Origin: Sodiomyces alkalinus F11
Taxonomy: Eukaryota; Ascomycota; Sordariomycetes; Glomerellales; Plectosphaerellaceae
DNA length: 64,000 nt
Assembly (NCBI RefSeq): GCF_003711515.1
Contig: NW_021167083.1
Location: forward strand, 1,376,481-1,440,480
Direction of reading: 5' to 3'
The notes below the pieces were generated by a model. The model was given only the letters and a program-made list of their open reading frames with translations. It had not been told where the DNA came from and searched no databases. Shown here in pieces: positions 35,168 to 46,184 of the stretch. Position 1 is the stretch's first letter; every line of letters begins with the position of its first letter. The position numbers were made by a program, and so were the translations under genes.

Positions 35168-35641
35168 GGGCCAGCGCGGGTTCACTACACGTGACGGAAA
35201 TCATACACCATTCAACTACGGATGCCCGTCTTAATAATGAGGTAACTGTGATTATTGATAGCAGCCAGTCCCAACTAACCAACTTACCAACTAACCAACT
35301 CCGTAACCCATGCCCTTACTCTTATGATAATCCCATCTGCTAGTAATTATCTGCCGTCTGTTGTTGGTACAGAAAATAACGAGTGACCGCGGGTCGCCCC
35401 TGTTTCTCCAACCTCAAGGGGAAAAGCAGGAAGCTTTATGCAAAGAGAAAAAAAGAATGAATAAAAAAAGGTAATAAAGGAGTAAATAAACGAAGAGAGG
35501 GTAGTAAAAAAAAAAAAAAAAAAAAAAAGATGACGAAGAGCTGGGGGAGAAAGGAAGAAGAAAAATAAAAAAAAGACCAACCAAATCGCCCATCATCATC
35601 ATAATAAATCATCGTCATAAATGGGGAACCAAAAGCCTTCC
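35168..35641. other. 3' flank of RBR gene next to the retrotransposon
   Basis: Unique, non-RIP sequence. It contains a run of about 24 A at 35507-35530 and is A-rich up to the stop codon, consistent with the 3' UTR of the minus-strand RBR gene. Confidence 0.4.
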
Positions 35642-38600
35642 TCAACCAACCCGCAGCTCGTCACCCTCAGGAACCCCCGGCTCAACATGGTTCCTCCACT
35701 CGAAAACCCGGTTCATCCCCCGCCCCGGCCCCGTCAGCCCCGCCAGCGTCGACGACTTGGGCTCGCTATGCCGCCTCCGCCGCCTCGGCGTCCCCAACGA
35801 CGCCGTCTCGCGGAAATACTCCTGCTGCTCGTAGTAGTCCCGGAAACCGCGATTGTCATGGTGGTACTCGTGCGGGCCCGGGCTGGAGATCATGCTGGGC
35901 GCTCCCGTGCCGCCGCCGCCGCCGCCCATCATCATCCCAGGCATCATCATCCCCGGCGCCATCCCCGGCGCCATCCCGGCCATCATCCCAGGCATGGACA
36001 TCATCCCAGGAACGATCGTGGGAGCCCCATGCATCGACGGCGACGGTGGCGGCGCATGTCGCATGCCCCCCATCGGACTACCCGGCCCGCCACTATACAT
36101 CGGCCCTTCCTCCATAATCGACGGTGGTCCCATCCACCCGGGCATCGACATCGGCATCGACATCGGCATCGAACTCGGCCCCGCGCCTGGTACCGGTCCC
36201 GCACCCGGAGGCGGTACCATGGGCATCGCCGGTCCGCCGTGCGCCGCCCCCTGGTGGCCCATCATCCCCATGCTCGCCCGCCCGCCGGGGCTCGTGCGGA
36301 ATTCCGATAGCCGGTCAGCCAGCCGCTGCTCCATCGGGTCGTGCCGCACCCCCCTTGCGCGGTTGACGTCCGCCAGGTAGTCGCCGCCCCCCGCTGCCGT
36401 AGGCGGCGCCGGTGGCGACGGGGGCGTCGGTACATGCATGCCCATGCCCGGTGGCGGCCCCCGCCAATAGTCCTCGTTCGTCGGCACGGGCCCTGCTGCT
36501 GAAGGCATTTTGCCCATTTTATTCCCCATCTGGCCCATGTGGCCCATGTGGCCCATGTGGCCCATGTGGCCCATTTTGCCCATTTTACCCATACCGGCAG
36601 CATCTCCCATGCCGTTGTGGTAATGCCCATAATCATCATCGTCGTCCTCGTCGTCGTCGTCGTCATCGTCATCGTACTCATCATCATCATCATCCTCCTC
36701 CTCCTCCTCCTCCTCCTCCCTGTGCATCCGCCGCGCCATATGCTGCCCACCCTGCCTCTCTTGCCGTCTACGCAACCGCATCTCCTCCTCATAATTCGTA
36801 GGCCTTCGTCGTACCGCATTGGGCGTGATGGTGCCAAAGTCAGTCTGGCTCCGATGCAGGCCCCTGGGAGGATGCATTTGCGTGTTGAGCCTGTCCAGCC
36901 TGTCCCGGTCCAGTCGCATAGGCATCTGCATGGGCTCGAAAGGGTTATCTTCCGGCAGGTCGTCGTGGTTGAACCAGGGACAGTCGCACGTCTTCCACTT
37001 TGACCCGCAAATCATGCAAAACTGGGCTCCGCATAGACTATCGTTTTGGCAAGAGTTAGAACGAAAAAAAAAGGGGAGGGGGCAAAAAAGGGCCAAAAGG
37101 GGGCAAAAGAAATGGCAACGCCGCCAACGTACCAGGTCATATGATAACACCCCTCCTTCAACTCCACCATAGCCTTGCATTTATGGCATCGCTGCCACCC
37201 CGCCTCTTTCGCCTGCTCCAAGAACCGATTCGTCTCCTCGTCTCGGGGACACTCCCGCGACGCGTGCCACTTGCCGTGGCACGCGCAGCAGACTTTCGTC
37301 TTGCACCGCCCGCACTTGCCGTACTTGCGCCCGCCCTCCTCGCGGTGCATGTCCTCCGGCTTGATCCACTCGCCGCACCGCTTCGACGGGCAGTACACCC
37401 GGTTCCGCGTCGAGAACTCGGCAAACTTCTTGTTCCACGTGCGCTTGAACTCGTTCGAGAACAGGCCGTCCACGTGCTTCAGCGGGATGTGTTGCGCACA
37501 GCACTTGGGCGGCATCTGCTGCGGGTCCTTGACCGACAGCTTGAAGCTCGTCCTGAGGCACGGCCTGCACATCCGGTGGCCGCACTTGAGCTTCGCCGTC
37601 TTGCCCGAGGGGAACTCGTCCATGCATATCAGGCATTGCGACTGTTTCGCTGACGGCTCCGTGATCTTGGTCTGGGACTTCCTGTTCGTGCCGAAGAAGG
37701 GGCCGCGTGCGGACTCGCGCCTGACCGAAGAGGCGCTCGGTGAGGTCAGCTGCGAATCGGACGTAACGGATTGATGGAGAGAGGGAGGCCTGGACGGATG
37801 TCGCGAAGGAGGTCTCGATTGATGGAGCGAAGGAGGTCTGGACGGATGTCGGGAAGGGGGTCTGGACGGATGTCGGGAAGGGGGTCTCGATGGATGTCGC
37901 GAAGGAGGCATGGATGGATGTCGCGAAGGGGGTCCTGATGGGACGAAAACGACCGGAGCAGGCCGCACTCTGGGAGGTGGTAGACTACTATAGGAATTTG
38001 TTAGAAACGTTCTCCTTTTCTCTTTTTCCTTCTTCTTTTGTTTAAACGAACCTTTGTCGGGAGCGGTGAGGCGTCCTTGAACGCTCAAACGTGCTATGAC
38101 TATGACGAGGATTATCGCGGCGGGCCGTGGTGATGATATGAATATTGTCCATGGATTTCCGCGACGACTGCCGTGACAAGTCCGGCGCGGTTTTGCGGCG
38201 GATCGGGGATCGGTGGGAACTGGGGTTTGATCTGTGATGGTGGTTGAGGAGACGGCGAGGCGCTGGTGGCCAAAAAGAGTCGTGGTCTTCTTCGTCGTCG
38301 TCGTCGTCGTCAGCGTGCTCGATCTCGCATATTATAGGTTCTCCGCGTCGATGTCGGTGCCTTCGTCTCTCTTCGGCTGCTGCTGCTGCTGCTGCTGCGG
38401 CCGCCGCCGCTCCTCCTGCATCTTCCGAATCGGAATCGTCAAAGTCATCGTCAGAGTCGGAATCGGTTTCATCCTTCTCGACCACGAGCTGTGGACGCCG
38501 ATAGGGCGGTGGTTGGGACCTTTGCTGGGTCCTCTGCTGGGTCCTCTGCTGGGGATTTTGTTGCGACGTTTGTGGGGTCCTCCTCTGTTGTGGCCTCTGT

Positions 38601-39292
38601 TGGGTTCTCTGAGGTTCCCTCTGCTGTCCCCTCTGCTGGGGCCTCTCTGGGGTCCGGCTGGGCCTCCTGGCCTCCTGGGTAGAGACGGTGTCGTCGCTCG
38701 AGTCCTTATCCGACGCGTCGGTAAACGAGGTGCGAGACGAAGGCCTCGATTCCGGGGTCGAGCGCCAGTGACGGGCGGGGGACGGTGGGCTGACGTTCCG
38801 CCTGGAGCTCCTCCAGCTGGCGGGTGAGGGCGAGGGCGACTCTTCGTGACCGTGACCGTGACCGCGTCCGTGTATGTGTCCGTGTATGTGTCCGTGTATG
38901 TGTCCGTGTCCGTGTCCGTCGTGAGGGGGGTAGCCGTAAGAATCCCTCGCTCTCCTGTGCGCCGCCGTGGATGACCTCGTCAGGAGTGGCATCATATCGA
39001 CTGGCGCAGGCGCAGGTGCGCTGTCGGACCGAGAGGTTCGACTTGGGCGTAACGAGAAAGGGGACCAGTCTTCGGGCTGCGGTTGTTGTTGTGGTTGTTG
39101 TCGTAGTATATTCCTCCTCGGGGTTCGGTAAGGCAGCGGCGAATCGAGGGTGGGCGGCTCACCACGGGCGAACCAATGATGTCGGGCTGCCAGCGGGGAG
39201 TCGCTGGAGGGGTGTCTGTGTCTCCTTCGCCCATGTCGGCCATGTGGTCCCCGTCGACCAAAGACGTCTTCTTCCACGTCGAAATAGGCCAT
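35642..39292 (-). CDS. RBR (RING-IBR-RING) E3 ubiquitin ligase with long disordered arms
   Basis: Three exons, 39292-38052, 37987-37133 and 37037-35642, give 1163 residues with consistent phases. The N-terminal 530 residues are disordered: Gln/Pro repeats, a polyalanine run, acidic patches, His-Gly repeats and RPPSRHPS octapeptide repeats. RING1 starts at Cys532 (CLICMDEF ... CGHRMCRPC). The IBR includes YCPSKRCGEW and CGRCKTKVCCAC. RING2 starts near Cys681 (CHKC), has the likely catalytic Cys694 in KEGCYHM, and ends CGAQFCMICGSKWKTCDC. In this family ubiquitin passes from E2 to the RING2 cysteine, then to substrate. The second intron splits a zinc-ligand Cys codon (TG|T) in RING2, and splicing restores HMTCLCGAQF. 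The 440-residue tail is Met/Gly/Pro-rich with a Glu/Asp run. Substrate unknown. Confidence 0.88.
36530..36582 (-). repeat. 9-bp coding repeat (Met-Gly-His) in the RBR tail
   Basis: About five tandem units of GGCCCATGT-type 9-mers encode Met-Gly-His/Gln-Met-Gly triplets in the C-terminal tail of the RBR ligase. Confidence 0.75.
37785..37940 (-). repeat. 24-bp coding repeat (RPPSRHPS) in the RBR N-terminal arm
   Basis: Six or so imperfect 24-nt units encode octapeptides of the RPPSRHPS/RPPSLHQS type between residues about 435 and 480 of the RBR ligase. Confidence 0.8.
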
Positions 39293-39315
39293 TGGGCTTA
39301 AAGGAGCCTCGTCGG

Positions 39316-39379
39316 CGGGGGGGAAGGAGGAATTGGCTTAGGAGAGGGGGGGAGGGGCAGGGGGGGGGCAAGGGGGGCC
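39316..39379. repeat. G-rich tract upstream of the RBR start codon
   Basis: Several G runs of 6-9 separated by A/C. It begins 24 nt upstream of the RBR ATG, so it is C-rich on the sense strand, paralleling the poly-G tract before the lipase gene. Confidence 0.6.
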
Positions 39380-42300
39380 AGCGTCGAACAGCTGGAAGCC
39401 CGTGACTGGAGAGACTCAATGCATGCGGGTTGGAGGCGATTGGGCGTCAAGTCAAGGGTATGATGCATAAGCTAGGGGGGGAATCCACCACAGATAGGCT
39501 AGTTCGTGACGCCCTGGAATTTCGTATCGTCAGTAAACCCAGTAACCACGTACGTTGTAGGGAGGAAATTGGGGCCAAGTGAGCTGGCAGCAAAACCATG
39601 CAGCCTACAGAGTGCAAGAAGTTGGGAAGTTGGGCATCAGCCGTAGCCGGTGTGAGAAGAAAGGGCCAAGACTAGGGACAACGACTACTTTTCTAACCCG
39701 TTTCGTCTCCCTTTTTTTGTTTTGGTGCTAGTTTTTCGCGGGGAGCTTTTCTTACTTTGAAGAGTGAAGAGGGATGGCTATCAACCATCAAGCAAGGAAA
39801 GGGACAGCGGCAGCCCCCGCCCCCCTGTTTGCTTTGCGTTGACCACAATCACAAGCGGCCAACACCAAGCCGCTGGGTACAGCTCACGGGGTAGCTGCCG
39901 CAGCTTTGTGTCGGTAGAGACACGCGATGGACGCGATGAAAAAAAGCTGAGGTGGACGGGAATCGACAGGAATCGACCACGGATCCCGCAGGTCGTCCAA
40001 CAACAAATGGGGGCGTGTGCCCAGATTATTGGTTCCGTAAATCGTCAGTCGGTCAGTCGTCCGCGGGGGGTTGGTGGGAGGGAGGCGGGGGAGCAAGTCT
40101 TCCTTTTTGGGCGACTCCTCTCGTGTGACTGGGAGAAACTGGGAAGAGTGGGATTCGCAACGCGGATGGAAGCGAACGACGAACGAACGAACTTCGTTGG
40201 TTCCTCAAGACATGACCAGCTGCAGTGCACCGTGCAGTAGGCAGGCGGATTATCATTGCTTCCGACGCGGGGGTGGCAGGGAGCCAATGAATGTGACCAG
40301 GAAATAAATAAATAAACAAAAAAAGAATTTACATAAAGAGAAACATACAAGTCTTAAGTAAATAGACGATTGCCTAGTACCCGTAATAGCCATCGAAACG
40401 ACTAAAGCGAGAGGCAGGAGCCGTTCCCTCACGGCTACAGAACCACTACCCAGTACCTAACTAAAAGAGTACCCGTCATCGGTCCGCTTAGCTGCCAGAT
40501 TAAGGTAGTTTGCCGTAGCTAGGAAGCGGCTAGAGGTTTGTCCTCTGCTAACGGCTAACAGCTGATACCTAGGTACCTTATATAAGGTAATGGCAAGTCC
40601 ACCTACCTACCTAAGGTACGTACGGTAGGTACCTACCTTTAGGCACCGATGAATCACCAGATAGGTCCTAGGACGAAAGTCACAGAACCGATCACTGGTC
40701 ACTGGTTAGAGGGTTACGGAGTCGAGCTTATTATATACTATACGTCTGGACGGTGATCTACCATTTCTTCTGTCTTTAGTACCTAACCGTTCTACATCCT
40801 GATTTCCATGTCCGATTCTATATATACCTAAGGTAGGTAAAGGTAGGTATCACTTTGTACAACAGACCATCTCCATCTCAACTTCTCCCCTCTCTTCTCG
40901 ACATAACAAGCAGAATATGGGGGGACATGATGCCGTCTAGGTACGGTAGGTAGTTAACCCGGATCTTAATAACATCGTCACCACAAAACCACAACCACCA
41001 ACTCATTCAACTAGGTTCAACTTGTGGCCACCCAACCTTAAACCCCACCCCTGGTCATTGTCAGGAACAGGCAAATCAACGACGAAAGTCTCACAACGTG
41101 TTAAACTGACTCAAAAACACATCAATCCCAAACCCCCAAGTACCGGCCCCCTCCTCCCCCCCATCTCCTTGGCCCGACTTCCTCCCTTATACATACCTTA
41201 CATAAGGTAGGTTGATATTACATTAAGGTATACGTTGTACACCGAAAGACACACCAAACCCGCAGATCTCCCGATTTCAAGCCGCCCCACGTCGACTACT
41301 CCGTACCCCGTACCTCTGCACTCGCTTCCCCTCTCAGTGAAATCCCACCCGTCCCGCCCAGCCAAGTTAGCCAAAATTAAGAACGGAGGACCACGACCAC
41401 CACAGCCTTTGAAACGCGGAAACCCCTCGGAACTCAACCACAGCGGGGAAGGGGGGAGGGGGGAGGGGGGGAGGGAGGGGCCCCGATTACGCCGAGACGG
41501 GATCCGCTGGTCCCCAGGGTTGCATCTTATCGTGTCGTCTTTCTATTTCTACGCGAGTACCAGAGCACCGAGTTAATTACAGCACCTCCTCGCTTTCCCT
41601 TTCCCATCCACAGCGCTATGAATTACATCGTCGTACGCGATCCCACCGTTTCATCAAGGGGAATCCCAGACCACCCGTCAAGTGCCGGATGACATGGCAG
41701 GACGGACAGGCTCTAGCGAGACGGAAGAGCCAAAACAGGTGACAAGGGCATAAAAAAAAAGAAGAAAAAAAAAGCAAATACGGACTCGAGAGATCCGTGG
41801 CTCCCAACGTCCGAGGAAATACCGTTCCTTACGCCTACATACCGACATGACATGTACAACGTACGACGCACAACGTAGAAGACAAGACGGGATCTCAGGA
41901 TGACTGCGAACCGCTGCTGCCCTTCGTATGTATGTACGTCGCGCATATTCCGGGGAACTGCTGCGCCCCCTCTCATCTCCTCAACCTCCACTCCCCTCCT
42001 CCGTATCATCCCAACCAAGCACCCAAGTCTACGGTAACGAGAGTTCGGGCCGCCCCATACTACGACTACGGCTTCGCTTCCAAAGCTGTCCTGTCCCTCA
42101 GCGTCGACCGGCTCTCTTTGCCTGTCGATCGACGCTGTCCGTGGATCGCAGACATGCTTCGCCTTCGCTTACCTAGCATTACTGGAAGACCCACGATATT
42201 TGGTACGCTAGTAGAATATGCCCTCACTTCAAACGGAAACTCACTTTGGTAAACTCGGATGCATATTGCTTGGCCACACCCCCCATCACAGTCAATCAAA

Positions 42301-43877
42301 GGTTGGAAGTGCGGTGTATAGAAGCACAGTTTCTCATCATGCTTAGACCTATTACCAACAGCGCTCTTCTCTCGCCCAGTCTTCCCTGAAGACCGGTACA
42401 GGACCAAGAGCCAGCCGGCCGCCGTTTCGCCATTTCACTCAGAATTCCACCCCCCTCCCCAATATACGCATGAAATTAAAGCTACACATACCCAACATGG
42501 TCCCGTGTTTGAAGCCAAAAAGAAAAAAAAAAAAAGAAGAAGAAAAGAACCCCCGAATAAGAAATTAAGAAAGCAAGGGGAAAAATGAAAAAGTCAAGAC
42601 ATTTTCCCTCCCAATTGACAAAAAACACCACCGAGTCGTCAGTTTTGTCATTAGGGTGTGCGGAGCGGTAACCGCGTCCATCCCTCCGCGATACCACCAG
42701 CCCATCCAATCCGCCCTCCAATCCGCCCTCTTCGTACAGCCCATCCCATTTATTCGTACATCGCGAGGAAGAAGAAAACCAGAAAAAAAAAATATAAAAA
42801 AATCCGTTGATTGCTGATCTTTGCCAACTGGGGTATATGTGCAAAAAATGCGGGTGGTAACGCATGCTTTCCCGTACTTTGTCCGAGAAAAAGGGAAAAA
42901 AACATGAAAAATAAAATCGAACGGAAATGAGCGAGAAACCCCCCCTTGTCCGGATCGTCATTTTCGTCTCCTCGTCGAGGTGACCACTCCGAATGCATTG
43001 GGGTAATTGTAATTCTCTTCCTTCCACTAACGCAGCCCACCCACTCCCTCTTTCGGGCGTAGTTCTCTCGTTCTCGTCCGAGGGGCTGCTACTCCGTACT
43101 GTCCGTTTCGTTCTGTGGCAGGAAGCGGACTATCGGCCCGAATGCCGCGACTTGAACCCTGTCCCAGCTTCCATTAAAGTGCGCAGTGCAACCACACTGC
43201 TCAGCCCTTTTCCATGTGGTCAGTCATCTCCACGATGGGATGGACAACTTTCTTCTTTTTTTTCCTGGTCCATCGCGCGCTAAACCAAATGAATGCGCAC
43301 AAGGTGGGATCAGGCATTCGTGCAAATCGTTGCCCGTCTTTTTTCAGGGGACTTTTCGCACATCGCTTCCTGTTATGGCTCGGATCGTCGTCGGTGGTGT
43401 CGGACGTAGATTTGCGGCACAAATCAAGGGTGGTTCTGTAACCGTCGCAGCCGGAGTGGGCGAAGCCGTTGTGTGATTTTCGCAGTGGCGTGAGGGGGGA
43501 GACGTCGAAAGTCCCATTTTGCTTACTGTCGTATCGCGGAAGGCGACAGAAAAATAAAATAAAAGAGAAAACGTATTGAAATGCTGACCCCGGCGAAATT
43601 GAGACAGTACACGCACTGTCAAAGGGACTGGGCATTGCTTCGTCCTCCCGAGGCCCGTCACGCCAGCGTTGGTCCAAACATCTGGAAATGCAGTTCCCCG
43701 CATCCCTGTCACGATGCAGATGCATCATTTGTTTCCCGTTGACGTGTTGCAGAACATTCAAAACGGTATTCTGCGGCATTCGGCGGCAGCGAGGTAAAGG
43801 GCTGGCTGGCTGGCTGGGCTGCGGGGAGAATGCAAGTCGCTTAAATCGGGTGATTCCGGGACGGTTCGTCCTTCCCA
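39380..43877. other. Intergenic region, no gene seen
   Basis: Upstream of the RBR gene and downstream of the Zn2Cys6 gene. Contains ACCTAAGGTA-type palindromes (40567-40650, 40828-40850, 41188-41215), a palindrome TACCTTATATAAGGTA near 40574, G-runs near 41450-41480, and A/T homopolymer patches near 42520-42600 and 42780. The 226-codon open frame at 43201-43881 (minus) lies in the presumed 3' UTR of the Zn2Cys6 gene and has no domain. Confidence 0.4.
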
Positions 43878-46184
43878 TCACCCGCTGAGAAACGCCCGCC
43901 TCCTCACTTCGGCCTCCTTGATAATTTCGGCCGCCAAGCTTAGGCTGGGAGCCAAGATGGCGTAGCGCTCGACTTCCATGACGACGTCATTGATGATCTG
44001 GTCGATCGTCTCGCGGCTTCCGCAGAGGTTGAGGAGGATGCTGCAAAGGGAGGGCGACATGGTCGCTCCCATGACCAGGAGTGCCTGGGACACAATCGAC
44101 AAGGCGCCCTGCCAAAGATACGGCATATGCCCGGCGTGGCTGCGGACGGAGGTTAGTCGGTTATCGGGAAAGAGTCGATAACGCAGCAGAGGAAGGGGGC
44201 AATAAGTAGAAAGAACATACTGTGCGTTTATATGCTCCAGCTGTCGGATAGATGCCTCCAAGCATTTGTGACAACTATCCCGGACAGCCGGGTCGAGGAT
44301 GGCCTGTTCATTGTCTAGGACGGCCAGGATGTACGGCCGGTAGATAATCGTGCGGCATGCAAAAAACCGCAGCCTGAGCACGGTCTGCACGGGATCCGGC
44401 AGGGCCGTGCGGGTAAACGGGAACTGCAGGGGTATCGGCAAGCTCTCGTACCACTGGGTCAGCTGGAAGTCGAGTTCGGCCACTACAGGCTCCAAACTGG
44501 TGGTCGAAGCCATCGAGTCCTTGGAATAAATAAGCTGGCTGACCCGGTTCAGCAGCCGCCGGAGAGCGATCTCGGCCAGGAAATACCAGAGATCGTCGCG
44601 TCCGATAGCCTCAGACTCTTCTCCTTCGAAACCACCGGGGAGACCGACATTCTCCTCGAACTGGACGACTCCGGAATGCGGTAGGTCCAACTCGGCGAGC
44701 AGATCGCTCTCGAATAGGAGGGCGTTCCAGTAGATGCGCTCCGTCAATTCTCTCTGATTGGGCGGCACCCTGTTGGGAGACATCAAGAGGAGCTGCAGTT
44801 TGGTGCTCGTCGTGCAGAGCAGGTTCCACGCCTCGAGTGGCCGGACCAAGTAAAACAGATAAGCTGACGCAAGGAGATGGCACTGCGCCGCCAAGACGTT
44901 GTTGGACGTCATCATGCCAGGGAGCAATGCCCAGGCGGCGGTGAAATACTGCAGCCCGGGCGGGTCTTCTCCCGGCACGATACGCGAAATGCTACCTCGC
45001 AAGCTCGCCTGGCCCAGCGCCAAAACGAGCAAAACGATGCAACTCTCGGCGCCTTCCCTGAAGCCGTTGGATAGAGCGGTCCGATAGTGGCTCCTCCACG
45101 TGTAAGGGTTGACGCAGGCGTACCAAACGTTCACGCGGTCGAAGTAGGCTTCGATATAGGCGGTGGTGTTGGAGAGATCGACGCACGGCGTTTTGGTCAA
45201 CGAGTGCAGCGGCTCACGGGCCATCTCAAGCTGGAGCAGGATCTGCGGATCATACGGGCGAGAGACGAGATCGCGGATGAGCGGCCACTGCAAAAGGTGC
45301 AGAGCCGCGTTGGTGTGAATCTTGGGCATGGTCGAGATGTTCGTGGGGTTGTGCCAGGTACCCAAGCCGCCGCTGGGAATAATGGAGGTAAAATTAGTGG
45401 TACCGGCGACGCCAATCATGTTGTCGTTGAGGCCGGAGCCGTTGCTCATCGAAGGGGACTCATGGTTCATCTGCATACCGCCGCCAGACTGACCGGCGAC
45501 CATATTCATCTGCAGCAGGTTCTCGATGCGGTTCAGACGTTCTAGAATCAGTTTGTCACCAGCGTCCAGTTTGATTCCCGGTTCTCGGTAAAGGCACTCG
45601 GCACCCAGCTCGGTACAGAGCTTGCACTTGGGCTTGGTTCCATCGCAACGGGACTTGCGTGACCGGCAAACTTCGCACTGGATAGACGGGGGGAAATGAG
45701 GTCAGTCTCGGGAACGCAGAATATATCTTTTTTTAAGAAAAAAAAAATTGAGAAAAGAGAAAGAGAAATAAAAAGGAAGGCTGAACGTGGGAGCCACAGG
45801 GCGACGTACGGCAATGGTGGCTCTCCTGCGCGGATAATCAACGCCAATGTCAGTGTTCCTCCTCTTGAGCGGATTAGAGCCTTCATCACTGGGCGTCTTG
45901 TTCAGACCATTGGCCGTTTCCGAACCAGCGCGAGGATCGGATGACTGCGACATGTTCCGGGCCTTCTGTGCAGCTCCGAGAATACCATCCCTGCTAAAAC
46001 TCTGCGTCCTCTGAACCTTGAGCGTGGCCGAAGGCGACTTGAGCGGGTGAGTGCCGTTGGTGACTGAGGTGAGGGAAGGGGGAGGAACTTCCGGGTTAAA
46101 AGTATGACTCGAGGGCACTGGGAAAGGGCGAGCGGCCGCCGCAGTAGCGGATCGGGGCGAGTCACCCGTCGACGACGGGGACAT
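43878..46184 (-). CDS. Zn2Cys6 fungal transcription factor, CLR-1/ClrA-like
   Basis: Three exons, 46184-45810, 45677-44221 and 44139-43878, give 697 residues. The zinc cluster has canonical spacing: Cys126, 129, 136, 143, 146 and 153 (CEVCRSRKSRC ... CKLC), preceded by YPRRRATIA and followed by a linker and a short coiled-coil dimer segment (LILERLNRIENLLQ). The rest is the fungal-specific middle homology region. Intron 1 falls exactly before the first zinc Cys. From memory the cluster and linker most resemble the CLR-1/ClrA clade, activators of plant-cell-wall degradation genes, but this was not searched. The frame is open upstream to an ATG at 46325, which would add 47 residues including a basic PKRLRLD. 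I chose MSPSSTGDSPRS as start. Nuclear DNA-binding regulator; targets unknown here. Confidence 0.82.

Noticed and set aside
43201..43881. 226-codon minus-strand frame after the Zn2Cys6 stop
   Set aside because: Lies in the presumed 3' UTR, with no domain, and contains low-complexity Lys/Phe runs.
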